A DNA stretch of 64,000 bases from Granulosicoccus sp036478565 (GTDB taxonomy: Bacteria > Pseudomonadota > Gammaproteobacteria > Granulosicoccales > Granulosicoccaceae): NCBI GenBank assembly GCA_965224525.1, contig OZ245050.1, positions 3,224,001-3,288,000 of the forward strand, read 5' to 3'. A model generated the notes under the pieces. It saw only the letters and a list, made by a program, of their open reading frames with translations, searched no databases and was not told the DNA's origin. This document shows positions 1-8,302 of this stretch, one piece after another. Numbering within the stretch: the first letter of the stretch is position 1; every line of letters starts with the position of its first letter. Made by a program: the position numbers and the translations under genes.

Positions 1-1
1 T

Positions 2-1432
2 CAGAAGTTGCTCAAGGAGTCCGAGCGGTTGGGTATAGGCTGGCCGTTGCCACCAGAACTCGATGAAGCCGAGCTTGAGCGCACGCTTTATCCCTCAAGC
101 ACACCGGCGATTAGTCGACGTTTCGAACAGCCCGACTGGCCTTCAGCCCATCTGGAACTCAAGCGCAAGGGCATGACCAAGCAGCTGCTGTGGGAAGAGT
201 ATCGACAGGCTAATCCCGAGCGCGGCTATAGCTATTCGCAGTACTGCGAGCGTTACCGTCAATGGGTCAAGAAACAACGCCGCTCAATGCGCCAGACACA
301 TCGGGCGGGTGAAAAAGCGTTCATTGATTATGCCGGTACCACCATACCCATTGTTGACAATCGCACCGGCGAAATTATGTTCGAGGCTGCTATTTTTGTC
401 GCGGTTCTTGGTGCCAGTAACTACACCTATGCAGAAGCAACTCGATCCCAAAAGCTGCCTGATTGGCTGCAGAGTCACGTTCGGTTGTTTGACTTTCTAG
501 GAGGAGTCACCGAGGCCGTGGTACCCGATAACCTACGCAGTGCTGTCAGCAAAGCTTGTCGCTATGATCCGGACACCAACCCCAGCTACCAGCAATTAGC
601 GGAGCATTACGCGGTGGCGGTGCTACCGGCTCGACCCTATAAACCGAAGGATAAATCAAAAGCCGAAAACGGCGTTTTGGTTGTTCTGCGTTGGATCATC
701 ATGCGGCTGCGACACCATACCTTCTTCTCTCTTGCCGAGCTTAATCAATGTATCCGTGAGTTACTCGTTGATCTTAACACTCGTGCATTCAAGCAGCTAC
801 CTGGAAACAGGAAGGAGGCGTTCGAGCGATTAGACAAACCGGCATTGCGTGCTCTGCCACGTCAACCCTACCAGTACGTTGACATCAAGAAGGTCAAGGT
901 CAATATCGACTATCACGTTCAATACAACGATCACCACTACTCCGTTCCACATCAGTACGTTGGAGAGAAGCTGGAGGTGCATGCCGGGGATGAAACTCTG
1001 CACATCTACTTCCGCGGCAATTTGGTTGCAACACACTTGAAAAGCAGTGGTTTTGGCCAAACGACCGAAGCGGCACATATGCCAGAGCGTCATGCAAAAC
1101 ATCAGCAATGGACGCCGGCCAGACTCCTGGGTTGGGCAGCGAAGATAGGGCCCGATACCCGTCAGTGGGTGGATGCTCAGCTGACAGCTAAAGCGCATCC
1201 AGAACAAGCCTACCGTATTTGTCTTGGCTTGCTAAATCTGAGCAAGGACTATCCGACTTGCCGCCTCAACGATGCCTGCCGCCTGGCCAATGCAGAGGGG
1301 CTGATGCGGATCAAACAAATCAAGTCGGTACTGAAAAGCAATCGGGATCGGTTGCAAACACAGCTTGATCTAACCAGCAATCTTCCCCAATCCCACGAGA
1401 ACGTTCGTGGTTCCGGCAGCTTCAACCAATAA
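2..1432 (+). CDS. istA: IS21-family transposase IstA, 5' partial
   Basis: DDE integrase-type transposase that cuts and joins the IS ends. The frame is open from the window edge, so the N-terminal helix-turn-helix lies upstream; the apparent TTG at 8 is internal. Counting from that TTG, the catalytic triad is D107 (FIDYAG), D174 (VVPDNLRSAV) and E220 (KDKSKAENG). The C-terminal region after about residue 270 (YQYVDIKKVKVNIDYHV) matches the Mu-type beta-barrel/C-terminal domain of IstA. istB follows 20 bp downstream in the same orientation. No stop or frameshift is visible, so the visible part looks intact. Confidence 0.93.
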   Translation, partial: QKLLKESERLGIGWPLPPELDEAELERTLYPSSTPAISRRFEQPDWPSAHLELKRKGMTKQLLWEEYRQANPERGYSYSQYCERYRQWVKKQRRSMRQTHRAGEKAFIDYAGTTIPIVDNRTGEIMFEAAIFVAVLGASNYTYAEATRSQKLPDWLQSHVRLFDFLGGVTEAVVPDNLRSAVSKACRYDPDTNPSYQQLAEHYAVAVLPARPYKPKDKSKAENGVLVVLRWIIMRLRHHTFFSLAELNQCIRELLVDLNTRAFKQLPGNRKEAFERLDKPALRALPRQPYQYVDIKKVKVNIDYHVQYNDHHYSVPHQYVGEKLEVHAGDETLHIYFRGNLVATHLKSSGFGQTTEAAHMPERHAKHQQWTPARLLGWAAKIGPDTRQWVDAQLTAKAHPEQAYRICLGLLNLSKDYPTCRLNDACRLANAEGLMRIKQIKSVLKSNRDRLQTQLDLTSNLPQSHENVRGSGSFNQ

Positions 1433-1451
1433 ACCCAAAGAGATCCCTATC

Positions 1452-2207
1452 ATGAGTGCACAAACACTGAACCGCCTACGCGAACTGAAGTTGTCCGGTA
1501 TGGCCACAGCCCTGGAACATCAACAACAGCAAGTGTCTGCCTTTGAAGCTCTGGCGTTCACGCAACGCCTCGACCTGTTGCTTGAACGCGAGCAGATACT
1601 GCGAGAGAACCGCAAACAAGATCGATTGATACAACAAGCACAATTTAAACTGCAGGCCACGGTACAGCAGATTGATTACGGTCATGGTCGCAACATCAAG
1701 AAGGATGTGGTGGCCAGATTGGCGCAGTGCGACTGGATCGAGCGTCACCAGAATCTGCTGCTCACCGGTCCCTGCGGCAGCGGCAAAACCTATCTGGCCT
1801 GCGCTGTCGGTCACGCGGCGTGTTTACGCGACTATCGAGTGCGTTACTTCCGAATGTCACGGCTGTTCCTGGAGCTCACTCAAGCCAAAGCCGACGGTAG
1901 CTACGCCAAGCTGCTCAAGCAGCTGTCCCGGCTTAGCGTTCTCATATTGGACGACTGGGCGCTTGAGCCACTACAACCATCACACCGGTACGATCTGATG
2001 GAAATTCTTGACGACCGCCACGGCTGCAGCTCCACGGTCGTCATCAGCCAGTTGCCCACCGATCAGTGGTACGACAGCATTGGTGAAAACACATTGGCCG
2101 ACGCCATTCTGGACCGACTCATGCACAACGCCCACGCCCTGAAGCTCACCGGCGAATCGATGCGCAAAGTGCTGGGCCAGTTGACGGAAGGTGAACACTT
2201 GCAGTAA
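1452..2207 (+). CDS. istB: IS21-family helper ATPase IstB
   Basis: AAA+ ATPase of the DnaC-like clade that selects target DNA and activates IstA. Walker A is GPCGSGKT, Walker B is LILDDWAL, and the C-terminal sensor region has DRLMHNAHALKL, as in other IstB proteins. The chosen ATG at 1452 gives 251 residues beginning MSAQTLNRLRELKLSGM, the usual IstB start; an upstream in-frame GTG at 1407 would overlap the end of istA and is less likely. It appears intact and probably forms one transcript with istA. Confidence 0.94.
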   Translation: MSAQTLNRLRELKLSGMATALEHQQQQVSAFEALAFTQRLDLLLEREQILRENRKQDRLIQQAQFKLQATVQQIDYGHGRNIKKDVVARLAQCDWIERHQNLLLTGPCGSGKTYLACAVGHAACLRDYRVRYFRMSRLFLELTQAKADGSYAKLLKQLSRLSVLILDDWALEPLQPSHRYDLMEILDDRHGCSSTVVISQLPTDQWYDSIGENTLADAILDRLMHNAHALKLTGESMRKVLGQLTEGEHLQ

Positions 2208-2238
2208 AAAGACGACTCGCCGATGCGTTGGCCTGTCA

Positions 2239-2283
2239 GGTGTTCACGTTCGGCCGGAATAGGTGTTCACAATCACCGGAATA
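2239..2283 (+). repeat. Tandem terminal repeats at the IS21 right end
   Basis: Two direct copies lie at 2239-2261 and 2262-2283. They share GGTGTTCAC at the start and CCGGAATA at the end and differ only in the 5-6 bases between. IS21-family ends carry such repeated transposase-binding sites. They sit 31 bp after the istB stop codon. Confidence 0.8.
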
Positions 2284-2347
2284 CGCAGCAAGGCTAAAAC
2301 CGCACCAATACGTGTTGATTATATTCTCCGCTCCAATAACGGATAGG

Positions 2348-2764
2348 ATGAGCTTAGAAAGCGAAATCATATCTCAATTGGAGGAAATGATGAATTTAGA
2401 ACAAGGAAATCGAACAATAAATCTTCCGGATGAAAACGGCGCAGTCTCCGATAGTGCATCCATTCGCCTTTATGCTCATAATGAGCCAATTGATCGTAAA
2501 ATAGAGTACGCAATCGCAAACAATCGTGTTTCAGCAAACGTTGCCAAAAATCTAGAGTATATGTTGAGTTCAAGACTATTAGATAAAGACTCAAAATTTA
2601 CTCGTTGCCATACAGGTAACGAATACTGGCTTGCATTTTTGTCAGAATATTGGCTGGCAAATGAAGAATCGGTTCAATTAGCATTCGATAAGCTGGGAAT
2701 TAAAACGAAATTTGATCGAATTTACTTAATCTACGAAAACGAGCGTGTTCATCAACTTAAATAG
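2348..2764 (+). CDS. Hypothetical protein, AT-rich orphan
   Basis: I do not recognise this 138-residue protein. The ATG at 2348 begins MSLESEIISQLEEMMNLEQG; the open frame runs further back into the IS terminal repeats, but that part is not credible as coding. The protein is acidic and soluble, with no signal peptide or membrane segment, and has several aromatic residues near the C-terminus (NEYWLAFLSEYWLANEES). Its base composition is clearly more AT-rich than the surrounding genes, and it lies directly between the IS end and a toxin-antitoxin pair, which suggests recent acquisition. A weak GGATAGG stands 1-7 bases before the ATG. The IS may have removed its natural promoter or 5' end. Confidence 0.55.
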   Translation: MSLESEIISQLEEMMNLEQGNRTINLPDENGAVSDSASIRLYAHNEPIDRKIEYAIANNRVSANVAKNLEYMLSSRLLDKDSKFTRCHTGNEYWLAFLSEYWLANEESVQLAFDKLGIKTKFDRIYLIYENERVHQLK

Positions 2765-3081
2765 ATAAATCCGAGGCTATTAAATCCCGTGTGCAAAGGA
2801 CACCAGTAGTAAAGGACGACCAATTCGCGTCCTGAAAGCTAACGGAGCGATGGAGCAAGCACCTGCCATGGCGACAGAACCATGTGTACCACAGAACAAT
2901 GCCGCCATCGCAAGTGTTCCTCATCGCTGATGTTAGGCATACTACTAAGCATATTCCCAAGATCTGAGAAATTGTCTGTGCAAGCTCCGGCCAAGCAGTT
3001 GGGCGGCAGCTGAGTATCCTACAGTTTCTGTCCAGTTTCAGAAATCTTGACATGTGTGAATTGATTTGTGACCGTTCACAC
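2765..3081. other. Intergenic stretch before vapBC
   Basis: No credible gene is visible; short frames here have no recognisable motif. The right end carries a TTGACA at 3047-3052 and half of the long inverted repeat that precedes the antitoxin gene. No terminator with a T-run was found after the orphan gene. Confidence 0.5.
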
Positions 3082-3084
3082 ATG
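3051..3084 (+). promoter_or_regulatory. Operator-like inverted repeat over the vapB start codon
   Basis: CATGTGTGAA at 3051-3060 and TTCACACATG at 3075-3084 form a perfect 10-bp inverted repeat with a 14-base spacer. The right arm contains the ATG of the antitoxin at 3082. VapB-type antitoxins usually repress their own promoter by binding such palindromes, so this is probably the autoregulatory site. A TTGACA at 3047-3052 overlaps the left arm, but I see no good -10 at the right distance. Confidence 0.6.
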
Positions 3085-3279
3085 GCTACGAATCTGTCCA
3101 TAGACCCAGAGCTTCTGGACAAGGCGCTTCAAGTAAGCGGCGAGAAAACGAAAAAGGCGGCGGTGACTCAGGCGCTTGTGGAGTTTATTGCCAAGCGTGA
3201 ACGTGCGCGCGTCAAGGAATTGTTTGGGCAGCTTGAGTGGGATGCGAACTACGACTACAAACAAGAGCGCTCGCGCTAG
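3082..3279 (+). CDS. vapB: VapB-type antitoxin
   Basis: 65-residue antitoxin of a type II toxin-antitoxin pair. The N-terminal part, MATNLSIDPELLDKAL followed by EKTKKAAVTQALVEFI, has the ribbon-helix-helix pattern of VapB proteins that neutralise PIN-domain toxins. The C-terminal tail, basic then aromatic (ELFGQLEWDANYDYK), is the usual toxin-binding part. I prefer the ATG at 3082 to the in-frame ATG at 3052 because the family normally begins at MATNL and the extra ten residues fit nothing. There is no clear Shine-Dalgarno for either start, so the message could be leaderless. Its stop overlaps the toxin start by one base (TAGTG). Confidence 0.85.
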   Translation: MATNLSIDPELLDKALQVSGEKTKKAAVTQALVEFIAKRERARVKELFGQLEWDANYDYKQERSR

Positions 3280-3680
3280 TGAGTCTGTTGGTTGATACCA
3301 GCGTCTGGTCGCTGGCCATGCGTAAGGATGGCCTTTCATCAGTTCCTGAGGTCAATGTGCTGGTCAAAGCCATAGATTCAGGAAGTGAAATCTACAGCAC
3401 CGGCATCATATTGCAGGAGTTGCTACAGGGGTTTTCCAAGCCCAAAGCTCATGACTCGATTATCGAAAGATTCGCATCAATACCGATGTTGGTGCCAGAC
3501 ACATCAGACCATATCAACGCTACTGACTTGCGTAATCAATGTCGTCGTAAAGGAGTTCAGGTCGGGACAATTGAAGCTTTGATCGCGCATCTGAGTTTGA
3601 GATTCAAATTGATCCTTCTGTCTACCGACAAGGATTTCAAGCACATGTCAAAGGTAGTGAAGCTGAGCTTCCCAAAATAA
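3279..3680 (+). CDS. vapC: VapC-type PIN-domain toxin
   Basis: 133-residue PIN-domain ribonuclease toxin, which in characterised VapC proteins cleaves tRNA or rRNA. Acidic active-site positions are visible: D6 (LLVDTSVW), E47 (ILQELLQG) and D117/D119 (STDKDF). The third conserved acid, usually Asp in the helix before LIA, is Glu here (GTIEALIAH, E99), a change that may keep metal binding. The GTG at 3279 overlaps the vapB stop by one base, which implies translational coupling; the longer upstream frame is rejected because it runs through vapB. Frame and length are intact for the family. Confidence 0.86.
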   Translation: MSLLVDTSVWSLAMRKDGLSSVPEVNVLVKAIDSGSEIYSTGIILQELLQGFSKPKAHDSIIERFASIPMLVPDTSDHINATDLRNQCRRKGVQVGTIEALIAHLSLRFKLILLSTDKDFKHMSKVVKLSFPK

Positions 3681-3833
3681 ATTATTTAGGGTTCAGTACT
3701 GCAATCGGCAAACTTCGCAAGCTGGCTCTTTAAGGTCTTCCGCACCCCGCTTCGCTCACTGTGTGTCCGTCAAACTGCTTCAGTTGAGCGCTGGTTGGCA
3801 CAAGGACTATTGTACATATTACTAATTTCTCAC

Positions 3834-3855
3834 CTACCATCGCGCTAGATGGTAG
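3834..3855 (+). promoter_or_regulatory. 8-bp inverted repeat upstream of the oxygenase gene
   Basis: CTACCATC and GATGGTAG are perfectly complementary arms around a 6-base loop, GCGCTA. The repeat ends 51 bases before the chosen start of the 2-oxoglutarate oxygenase gene. It could be an operator for the uptake/catabolic cluster or a leader hairpin. No T-run follows, so a terminator for vapC is less likely. Confidence 0.35.
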
Positions 3856-3906
3856 ATTATCGCTTTGGCCTATGCTGGCCATTTGCAGGCAAAATGGGAG
3901 CAAGGC

Positions 3907-4890
3907 ATGGGTTACGCTAATGCGAAAAGTGTCGATGCGAACCTCATTCCAGTCATCGATATCTCACCGTTAAGGGATGGTTCTGATCCGCTCGGTGTTG
4001 CCAAAGCGTTGCACGAGGCCAGCCAGGGCCTTGGTTTTATTTACATCAAAGGTCATGGCATCCCATGCGCGGTGATTGAGGCAGCACGCAATTCAGCATT
4101 CGATTTTTTTCGTGCGGCACAGCCTGAGAAATCAACCGTAACAGTGTCTGCATCGCATCGAGGTTGGCTGGCGCAGGGCGGCGCCCGAATGCAGGACAAT
4201 GCCAGTACGGATCTGAAAGAGAGTTTTATCTGGGGCTATCAGAACGCCAACGGCGAGTCACCGGCTGATCACCCATTGCGCGGCCCCAATCAATGGCCAG
4301 CCTGTGTGCCGGACATGTCGTTGCATGCCATGGCATGGTTTCATCAGGCGCAAACGGTAGCCCATCACCTCATGCGCGCTTTTGCGCTGGGCCTGGGCCT
4401 ACCGGACTCGTTCTTTCTGCGTCAGTGTGACAAGCCTCTGAGTCGTGCATCCTATGTCTGGTATCCAGCGCAATTGGATAATACCGACAGCCATCGTTTC
4501 GGTGTAGGACCACACACTGACTTTGGTGTGCTGACGGTGCTTTGCCAGGATGCAGTCGGTGGCCTGCAAGTTGAGGATGCAAATGGTCAGTGGCTGCATG
4601 CGCCACCGATAGAGGGTACGCTGGTGGTCAATGTAGCGGACTTGTTATCTCGCTGGACCGGAGGTGCTTACAAGTCCACACCCCACCGGGTCATCAATAG
4701 TTCCGGCAAGGAAAGGCTGTCACTGGTGTTGGCCTTTGACCCCAACCCGGAGACAATTATCGATGCGCGCGATGTGCACGGTGACAAACATGTCAGCGAG
4801 CATGCACCCATCACCTGCGGAGATTATCTTGTCTGGCGCTTCGAAAAAGCATTCAACTATCGCCATGCTGGCAGTGGTTCTGCCGCGTGA
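3907..4890 (+). CDS. Fe(II)/2-oxoglutarate-dependent oxygenase, isopenicillin N synthase-like
   Basis: 327-residue non-haem iron oxygenase. The N-terminal DIOX_N-type region begins IPVIDISPLRDG, and the double-stranded beta-helix core carries the iron ligands H203 and D205 (GPHTDFG) and H260 (STPHRV), with R270/S272 (ERLSL) for the 2-oxoglutarate carboxylate. Members hydroxylate, desaturate or cyclise small molecules; the substrate is unknown here. The start at 3907 has GGGAGCAAGG just upstream; the frame extends to 3865 without support. It heads a co-oriented run with an amino-acid-type ABC importer, an AhpD-like protein and a NicX/M29-like protein, so it may oxidise the imported compound. 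It is probably cytoplasmic, with no signal peptide. Confidence 0.85.
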   Translation: MGYANAKSVDANLIPVIDISPLRDGSDPLGVAKALHEASQGLGFIYIKGHGIPCAVIEAARNSAFDFFRAAQPEKSTVTVSASHRGWLAQGGARMQDNASTDLKESFIWGYQNANGESPADHPLRGPNQWPACVPDMSLHAMAWFHQAQTVAHHLMRAFALGLGLPDSFFLRQCDKPLSRASYVWYPAQLDNTDSHRFGVGPHTDFGVLTVLCQDAVGGLQVEDANGQWLHAPPIEGTLVVNVADLLSRWTGGAYKSTPHRVINSSGKERLSLVLAFDPNPETIIDARDVHGDKHVSEHAPITCGDYLVWRFEKAFNYRHAGSGSAA

Positions 4891-4987
4891 CATTGTCCTG
4901 TGGGTGGATCTGAATGAAGGCTTTGATTGTTCCAGGGCACATGATTAACCGACTGATTAACAACTCAGCGGGGGTTGCAAACTCACG

Positions 4988-5827
4988 ATGATATCAGCAC
5001 GGTTACCCGTTGATTCTGCCAGTTCAAATGCTCACCGACGTCGAAAACGCGTACTCACAGACTGGAGTCTGTTCGCCATCGGCTGCGGTTTACTGGCATG
5101 GGCAGTGTATGCCGGTGCGAATTCCATGGGCTACAACTGGCAATGGTATCGTATACCGCGATACTTCTACCGAATCATTGATGGTGAAGTCATTTGGGGG
5201 CCTTTGGTAAGAGGTTTGTTGATGACTATCGAAATAACGCTGTGGGCGGCGGCCATTGCCCTGGCGATGGGCCTGCTGACTGCCCTGCTACGTCTTTCGC
5301 GTTCGTATTCAGGCCATCTGCTTGCCACGATCTACCTGGAACTTGTACGTAATACGCCGCTGCTGGTACAGATGTATCTGTTCTATTTTGTGCTTTCGCC
5401 CATTATCGGTATTGACCGATTCTGGACAGGCGTTCTGTGCCTGGCATTTTTCGAGGCGTCATTTATTTCAGAGATAATCCGTGGTGGAATTTTATCCGTG
5501 CCGCGCGATCAATGGGAAGGCGCCGCTGCGCTTGGCTTGCAAACACGACGCATCTACGCACAGGTAGTTCTACCGCAGGCCATGCCGGTTATGCTGCCAC
5601 CGATGACTTCAGCGGTAGTCAATCTGATCAAGAACTCCGCCATTGTTTCCACTATTGCCATTTTCGATTTGACCAACGAAGGCCGTAACGTCATCGCGGA
5701 TACTTTCATGAGTTTCGAAGTGTGGTTTACCATCGCCGCAGTTTATTTGACAATGACCATCAGTCTTTCCGCCGTTGCAGCGCGGCTGGAAACGCGGGCA
5801 CGTCGTGGTTATGCTCGCGAAGAGTGA
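4988..5827 (+). CDS. Amino-acid-type ABC transporter permease (HisM/GlnP family)
   Basis: 279-residue inner-membrane permease of the polar amino acid uptake family. After a basic N-terminal tail there is a first membrane helix (LFAIGCGLLAWAVYAGA), then a core of about five helices. The EAA loop that contacts the ATPase reads EGAAALGLQTRRIYAQVVLPQ. The motif LVRNTPLLVQ is typical of GlnP/HisM permeases. It lies between the oxygenase gene (97-bp gap) and the binding-protein gene (52 bp). Together with the second permease at 6770 it should form a heterodimeric channel. The cognate ATPase is not encoded in this window. Confidence 0.92.
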   Translation: MISARLPVDSASSNAHRRRKRVLTDWSLFAIGCGLLAWAVYAGANSMGYNWQWYRIPRYFYRIIDGEVIWGPLVRGLLMTIEITLWAAAIALAMGLLTALLRLSRSYSGHLLATIYLELVRNTPLLVQMYLFYFVLSPIIGIDRFWTGVLCLAFFEASFISEIIRGGILSVPRDQWEGAAALGLQTRRIYAQVVLPQAMPVMLPPMTSAVVNLIKNSAIVSTIAIFDLTNEGRNVIADTFMSFEVWFTIAAVYLTMTISLSAVAARLETRARRGYAREE

Positions 5828-5879
5828 ATCATCAATGCTGTTCAACCAGACACCCAACCAGAGAAAGAGAGAGAGGACT

Positions 5880-6713
5880 ATGAGATTCAGCAACAGGCTC
5901 GCAGGCGTCGTATTCACGGCTTTGGCGGTTATCGTTCCACTCAATTCGTATGGCCAGGATATACAGCGAAAGCTTAGCGCTGACAGCGTCATTGAAACGA
6001 TCAAAAAGCGAGGTGCCATCCGTGTTGGTATGGCCACTTTCGTGCCCTGGGCAATGCGCGACAAGAAGGGTGAGCTTATCGGCTTTGAAATTGACGTGGC
6101 GAAAAAGCTGGCTGAAGATATGGAGGTAGAGATTGAGTATGTGCCCACTGCGTGGGATGGCATTATTCCCGCGCTGTTGGCAGGAAAATTCGATGTGGTC
6201 ATTGGCGGTATGACAATCACACCGGCACGTAACCTCACGGTTAACTTTACCGCACCTTATGCACATTCATCAATGGGAGTCATGGCCAGTAAAAAAGTGG
6301 CAGAAGGCCTGGTTTGGCCAGATGACTACAACAGTTCCGAGGTCACATTCGTTTGTCGGCGAGGCGCTACGCCATGCAACTACATTCAGCAGCAGTTCCC
6401 CAAAGCAACATTACGCCAGTTCGATGACCAGGGACAAACACTGCAGGAGGTGCTAAACGGTAACGCTCACGCACTCCTGGATTCGCAGCCACTGCCAGCG
6501 TTTACTATTTACGACAATCCGGAAGCCGTGTTTTCTCCAACAGATGCCAAAATCGATCCGGGCAACGAAGGTTTTGCGCTGCGTAAGGGTGACTCAGATG
6601 CGCTGAATTTTTTCAACAACTGGATACTGGTAAACACCTCGAATGGATGGCTTAAAGAGCGCCACCAGTATTGGTTTGGCGGACGACCCTGGGCTGATCA
6701 GATAGCTGAATAA
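5880..6713 (+). CDS. Periplasmic amino-acid-type substrate-binding protein (SBP_bac_3)
   Basis: 277-residue family 3 solute-binding protein. A signal peptide (MRFSNRLAGVVFTALAVIVP, cleavage after about residue 26) leads into the usual first strand, IKKRGAIRVGMATFVPW. Further family marks are GFEIDVAKKLAEDM, WDGIIPALLAGKFDVVIGGM and TPARNLTVNFTAPY. Two cysteines in CRRGATPCNYI probably form a disulphide. The ATG at 5880 follows a strong purine-rich ribosome site; the frame upstream overlaps the permease and is not used. It captures the ligand for the flanking permeases; polar or heterocyclic amino acids are typical, but the ligand cannot be read from sequence. Confidence 0.92.
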   Translation: MRFSNRLAGVVFTALAVIVPLNSYGQDIQRKLSADSVIETIKKRGAIRVGMATFVPWAMRDKKGELIGFEIDVAKKLAEDMEVEIEYVPTAWDGIIPALLAGKFDVVIGGMTITPARNLTVNFTAPYAHSSMGVMASKKVAEGLVWPDDYNSSEVTFVCRRGATPCNYIQQQFPKATLRQFDDQGQTLQEVLNGNAHALLDSQPLPAFTIYDNPEAVFSPTDAKIDPGNEGFALRKGDSDALNFFNNWILVNTSNGWLKERHQYWFGGRPWADQIAE

Positions 6714-6769
6714 ATTTGCCAACGCATGTGGTGTGCTGTTCAGCGCACCACCGCCTTTTGTGATAGACC

Positions 6770-7666
6770 ATGTACCCGGATCCTGATCAGCCACGACGAA
6801 TCGGAGCCATTGATGTAGCTGTCATTGCCTGCTTGATTGCGGCATTGATCTACACCTGGTTTCGAGTATCCGATGTGCTGGTCTATCGTTGGGACTGGGC
6901 GTTCTTACCGCAGGTGCTCGTGACACGCGATGAAGCGGGTGGTTGGTGGCGGCCGAACCTGTTGCTTGAAGGCCTGCTGACCACCATAAGGCTTTCGCTG
7001 TGGGCGATGTTGTTCGCCAGTGCGTTGGGTCTGTTGCTGGGCGTCATGGCCACCCGCAAACGCCTCCTGCCGCGTCTTGTATCGGTGGCCTACGTTGGTT
7101 TGATCCGAAATATTCCGCCGCTTGTTTTCATATTTGTTTTCTACTTTTTTATCTCCGGCCAGCTGGTGCCTGCGCTGGGTATCGATGTCTGGGCGCGAGA
7201 GCTTGGCGTAGATGGTCGGCGTGTTATGGGTTTGGTGCTGGGCCCGCCTGCATTGCTGGAAAACCTTATTTCGGGTGTTATTTGCCTGGCCATGTTCGAA
7301 GCCGCCTACATAGCAGAAGTGGTGCGCGCGGGCTTGCGGTCTGTACCGGAAAGCCAAACTGAAGCGGCAGAAAGTCTGGGCATGCGACCATTTCCAGTGT
7401 TTCGCCTCGTGGTGTTGCCACAGGCGCTACGAGCAGTGGCACCACCGATGGCAAATCAATTCATCCTGCTGGTCAAGAACAGTGCAGTTGTCTCGCTGAT
7501 TTCCGTGCAGGAACTGACGTTTATCGGCACCGAGGTCGCCGTCTCCACCGGGCGGAGATTCGAGACCTGGATTGTCGTGGCAGTGATGTATTTTATATTG
7601 TGCTATGGCCTGGCAATCTGGTTTGCAAGGCTTGAAAGACGATCGCGCCGAGCTTATGATCGATAG
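6770..7666 (+). CDS. Amino-acid-type ABC transporter permease, second subunit
   Basis: 298-residue permease of the same family as the gene at 4988, longer at the N-terminus as for the larger partner in two-permease systems. A first helix (IDVAVIACLIAALIYTWF) is followed by an insert and the channel domain. The EAA loop is TEAAESLGMRPFPVFRLVVL and the family motif is GLIRNIPPLVF. It follows the binding-protein gene by 56 bp in the same orientation. No ATP-binding gene follows; the next gene is an AhpD-like protein. The ATPase must be supplied from elsewhere, as happens where one ATPase serves several importers. Confidence 0.92.
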   Translation: MYPDPDQPRRIGAIDVAVIACLIAALIYTWFRVSDVLVYRWDWAFLPQVLVTRDEAGGWWRPNLLLEGLLTTIRLSLWAMLFASALGLLLGVMATRKRLLPRLVSVAYVGLIRNIPPLVFIFVFYFFISGQLVPALGIDVWARELGVDGRRVMGLVLGPPALLENLISGVICLAMFEAAYIAEVVRAGLRSVPESQTEAAESLGMRPFPVFRLVVLPQALRAVAPPMANQFILLVKNSAVVSLISVQELTFIGTEVAVSTGRRFETWIVVAVMYFILCYGLAIWFARLERRSRRAYDR

Positions 7667-7726
7667 CCCGAACTTGCGCTTGGCAATGCTGGTTCGGAAT
7701 CAGAAAAACTACCTGGAGGACTATGC

Positions 7727-8302
7727 GTGTCTGCGTGGATTCACATGATCAACGACGAGGATGCAGATCCTGTCTTGCGCGAAGTACTGGATGTGGCGCG
7801 CACACCACATGGTACGGTCGACAACGTTATGCGCGTGCACTCGTTACGGCCTAATACAATGCGTGGTCACGTTACACTCTATCGCGCAGCCTTGCACGAT
7901 GAAGCTAATACCATTCCCACCTGGCTACAGGAGACAATCTCATCCTATGTCTCCATTCTCAATAACTGCAGCTACTCACTGGCCAATCATTGGGCCAATG
8001 CGCGTCACCTTATCGCTGACGAGGCCAGAGCAGATGCCATCGAGGCCGCCTTGCATGCCGATAAACCAGAGCATGTATTCAGTGGTCGGGAACTTGCATT
8101 GTTGCGCTATAGCCGTAAGCTAACATGCCACCCACAATCGATGGTGGAGGCTGATGTTGTGGTTTTACGAAATGCAGGCCTCGACGATGGGGAGATACTT
8201 GAAGCTAACCAGATCGTTGGATATTTCAATTATGCCAATCGCCTTTTGAATGGTCTCGGTGTTACCACCGGCGATGATATTGTTGGTTACTATGAACGAT
8301 AA
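7727..8302 (+). CDS. AhpD-like / peroxidase-related carboxymuconolactone decarboxylase-fold protein
   Basis: 191-residue all-helical protein of the CMD/AhpD superfamily, closest in layout to the 'uncharacterised peroxidase-related enzyme' group. The active-site segment runs from E69 to H88 (residues 67-88) and contains NNCSYSLANHW. C81 is present, but the second cysteine of the usual CxxC is S84, so a classical dithiol relay cannot operate. The GTG start at 7727 has GGAGGA seven bases upstream, a good ribosome site. The gene overlaps the next one by 11 bp, which suggests coupled translation and a shared role. Its reaction is unknown; it could decarboxylate or isomerise an intermediate rather than reduce peroxide. 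Confidence 0.75.
   Translation: MSAWIHMINDEDADPVLREVLDVARTPHGTVDNVMRVHSLRPNTMRGHVTLYRAALHDEANTIPTWLQETISSYVSILNNCSYSLANHWANARHLIADEARADAIEAALHADKPEHVFSGRELALLRYSRKLTCHPQSMVEADVVVLRNAGLDDGEILEANQIVGYFNYANRLLNGLGVTTGDDIVGYYER

Larger units (their letters stand above)
1..2287 (+). mobile_element. IS21-family insertion sequence, left part outside the window
   Basis: Two adjacent genes, istA (DDE transposase) and istB (AAA+ helper), are followed within 80 bp by two tandem copies of a terminal repeat with core GGTGTTCAC...CCGGAATA. This gene order and the multiple terminal repeats are the IS21-family hallmark. The element seems to end near TACGCA at about 2287, just before an unrelated AT-rich gene. 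The left end and any target duplication lie outside the window, so the exact boundary is inferred. Confidence 0.85.
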
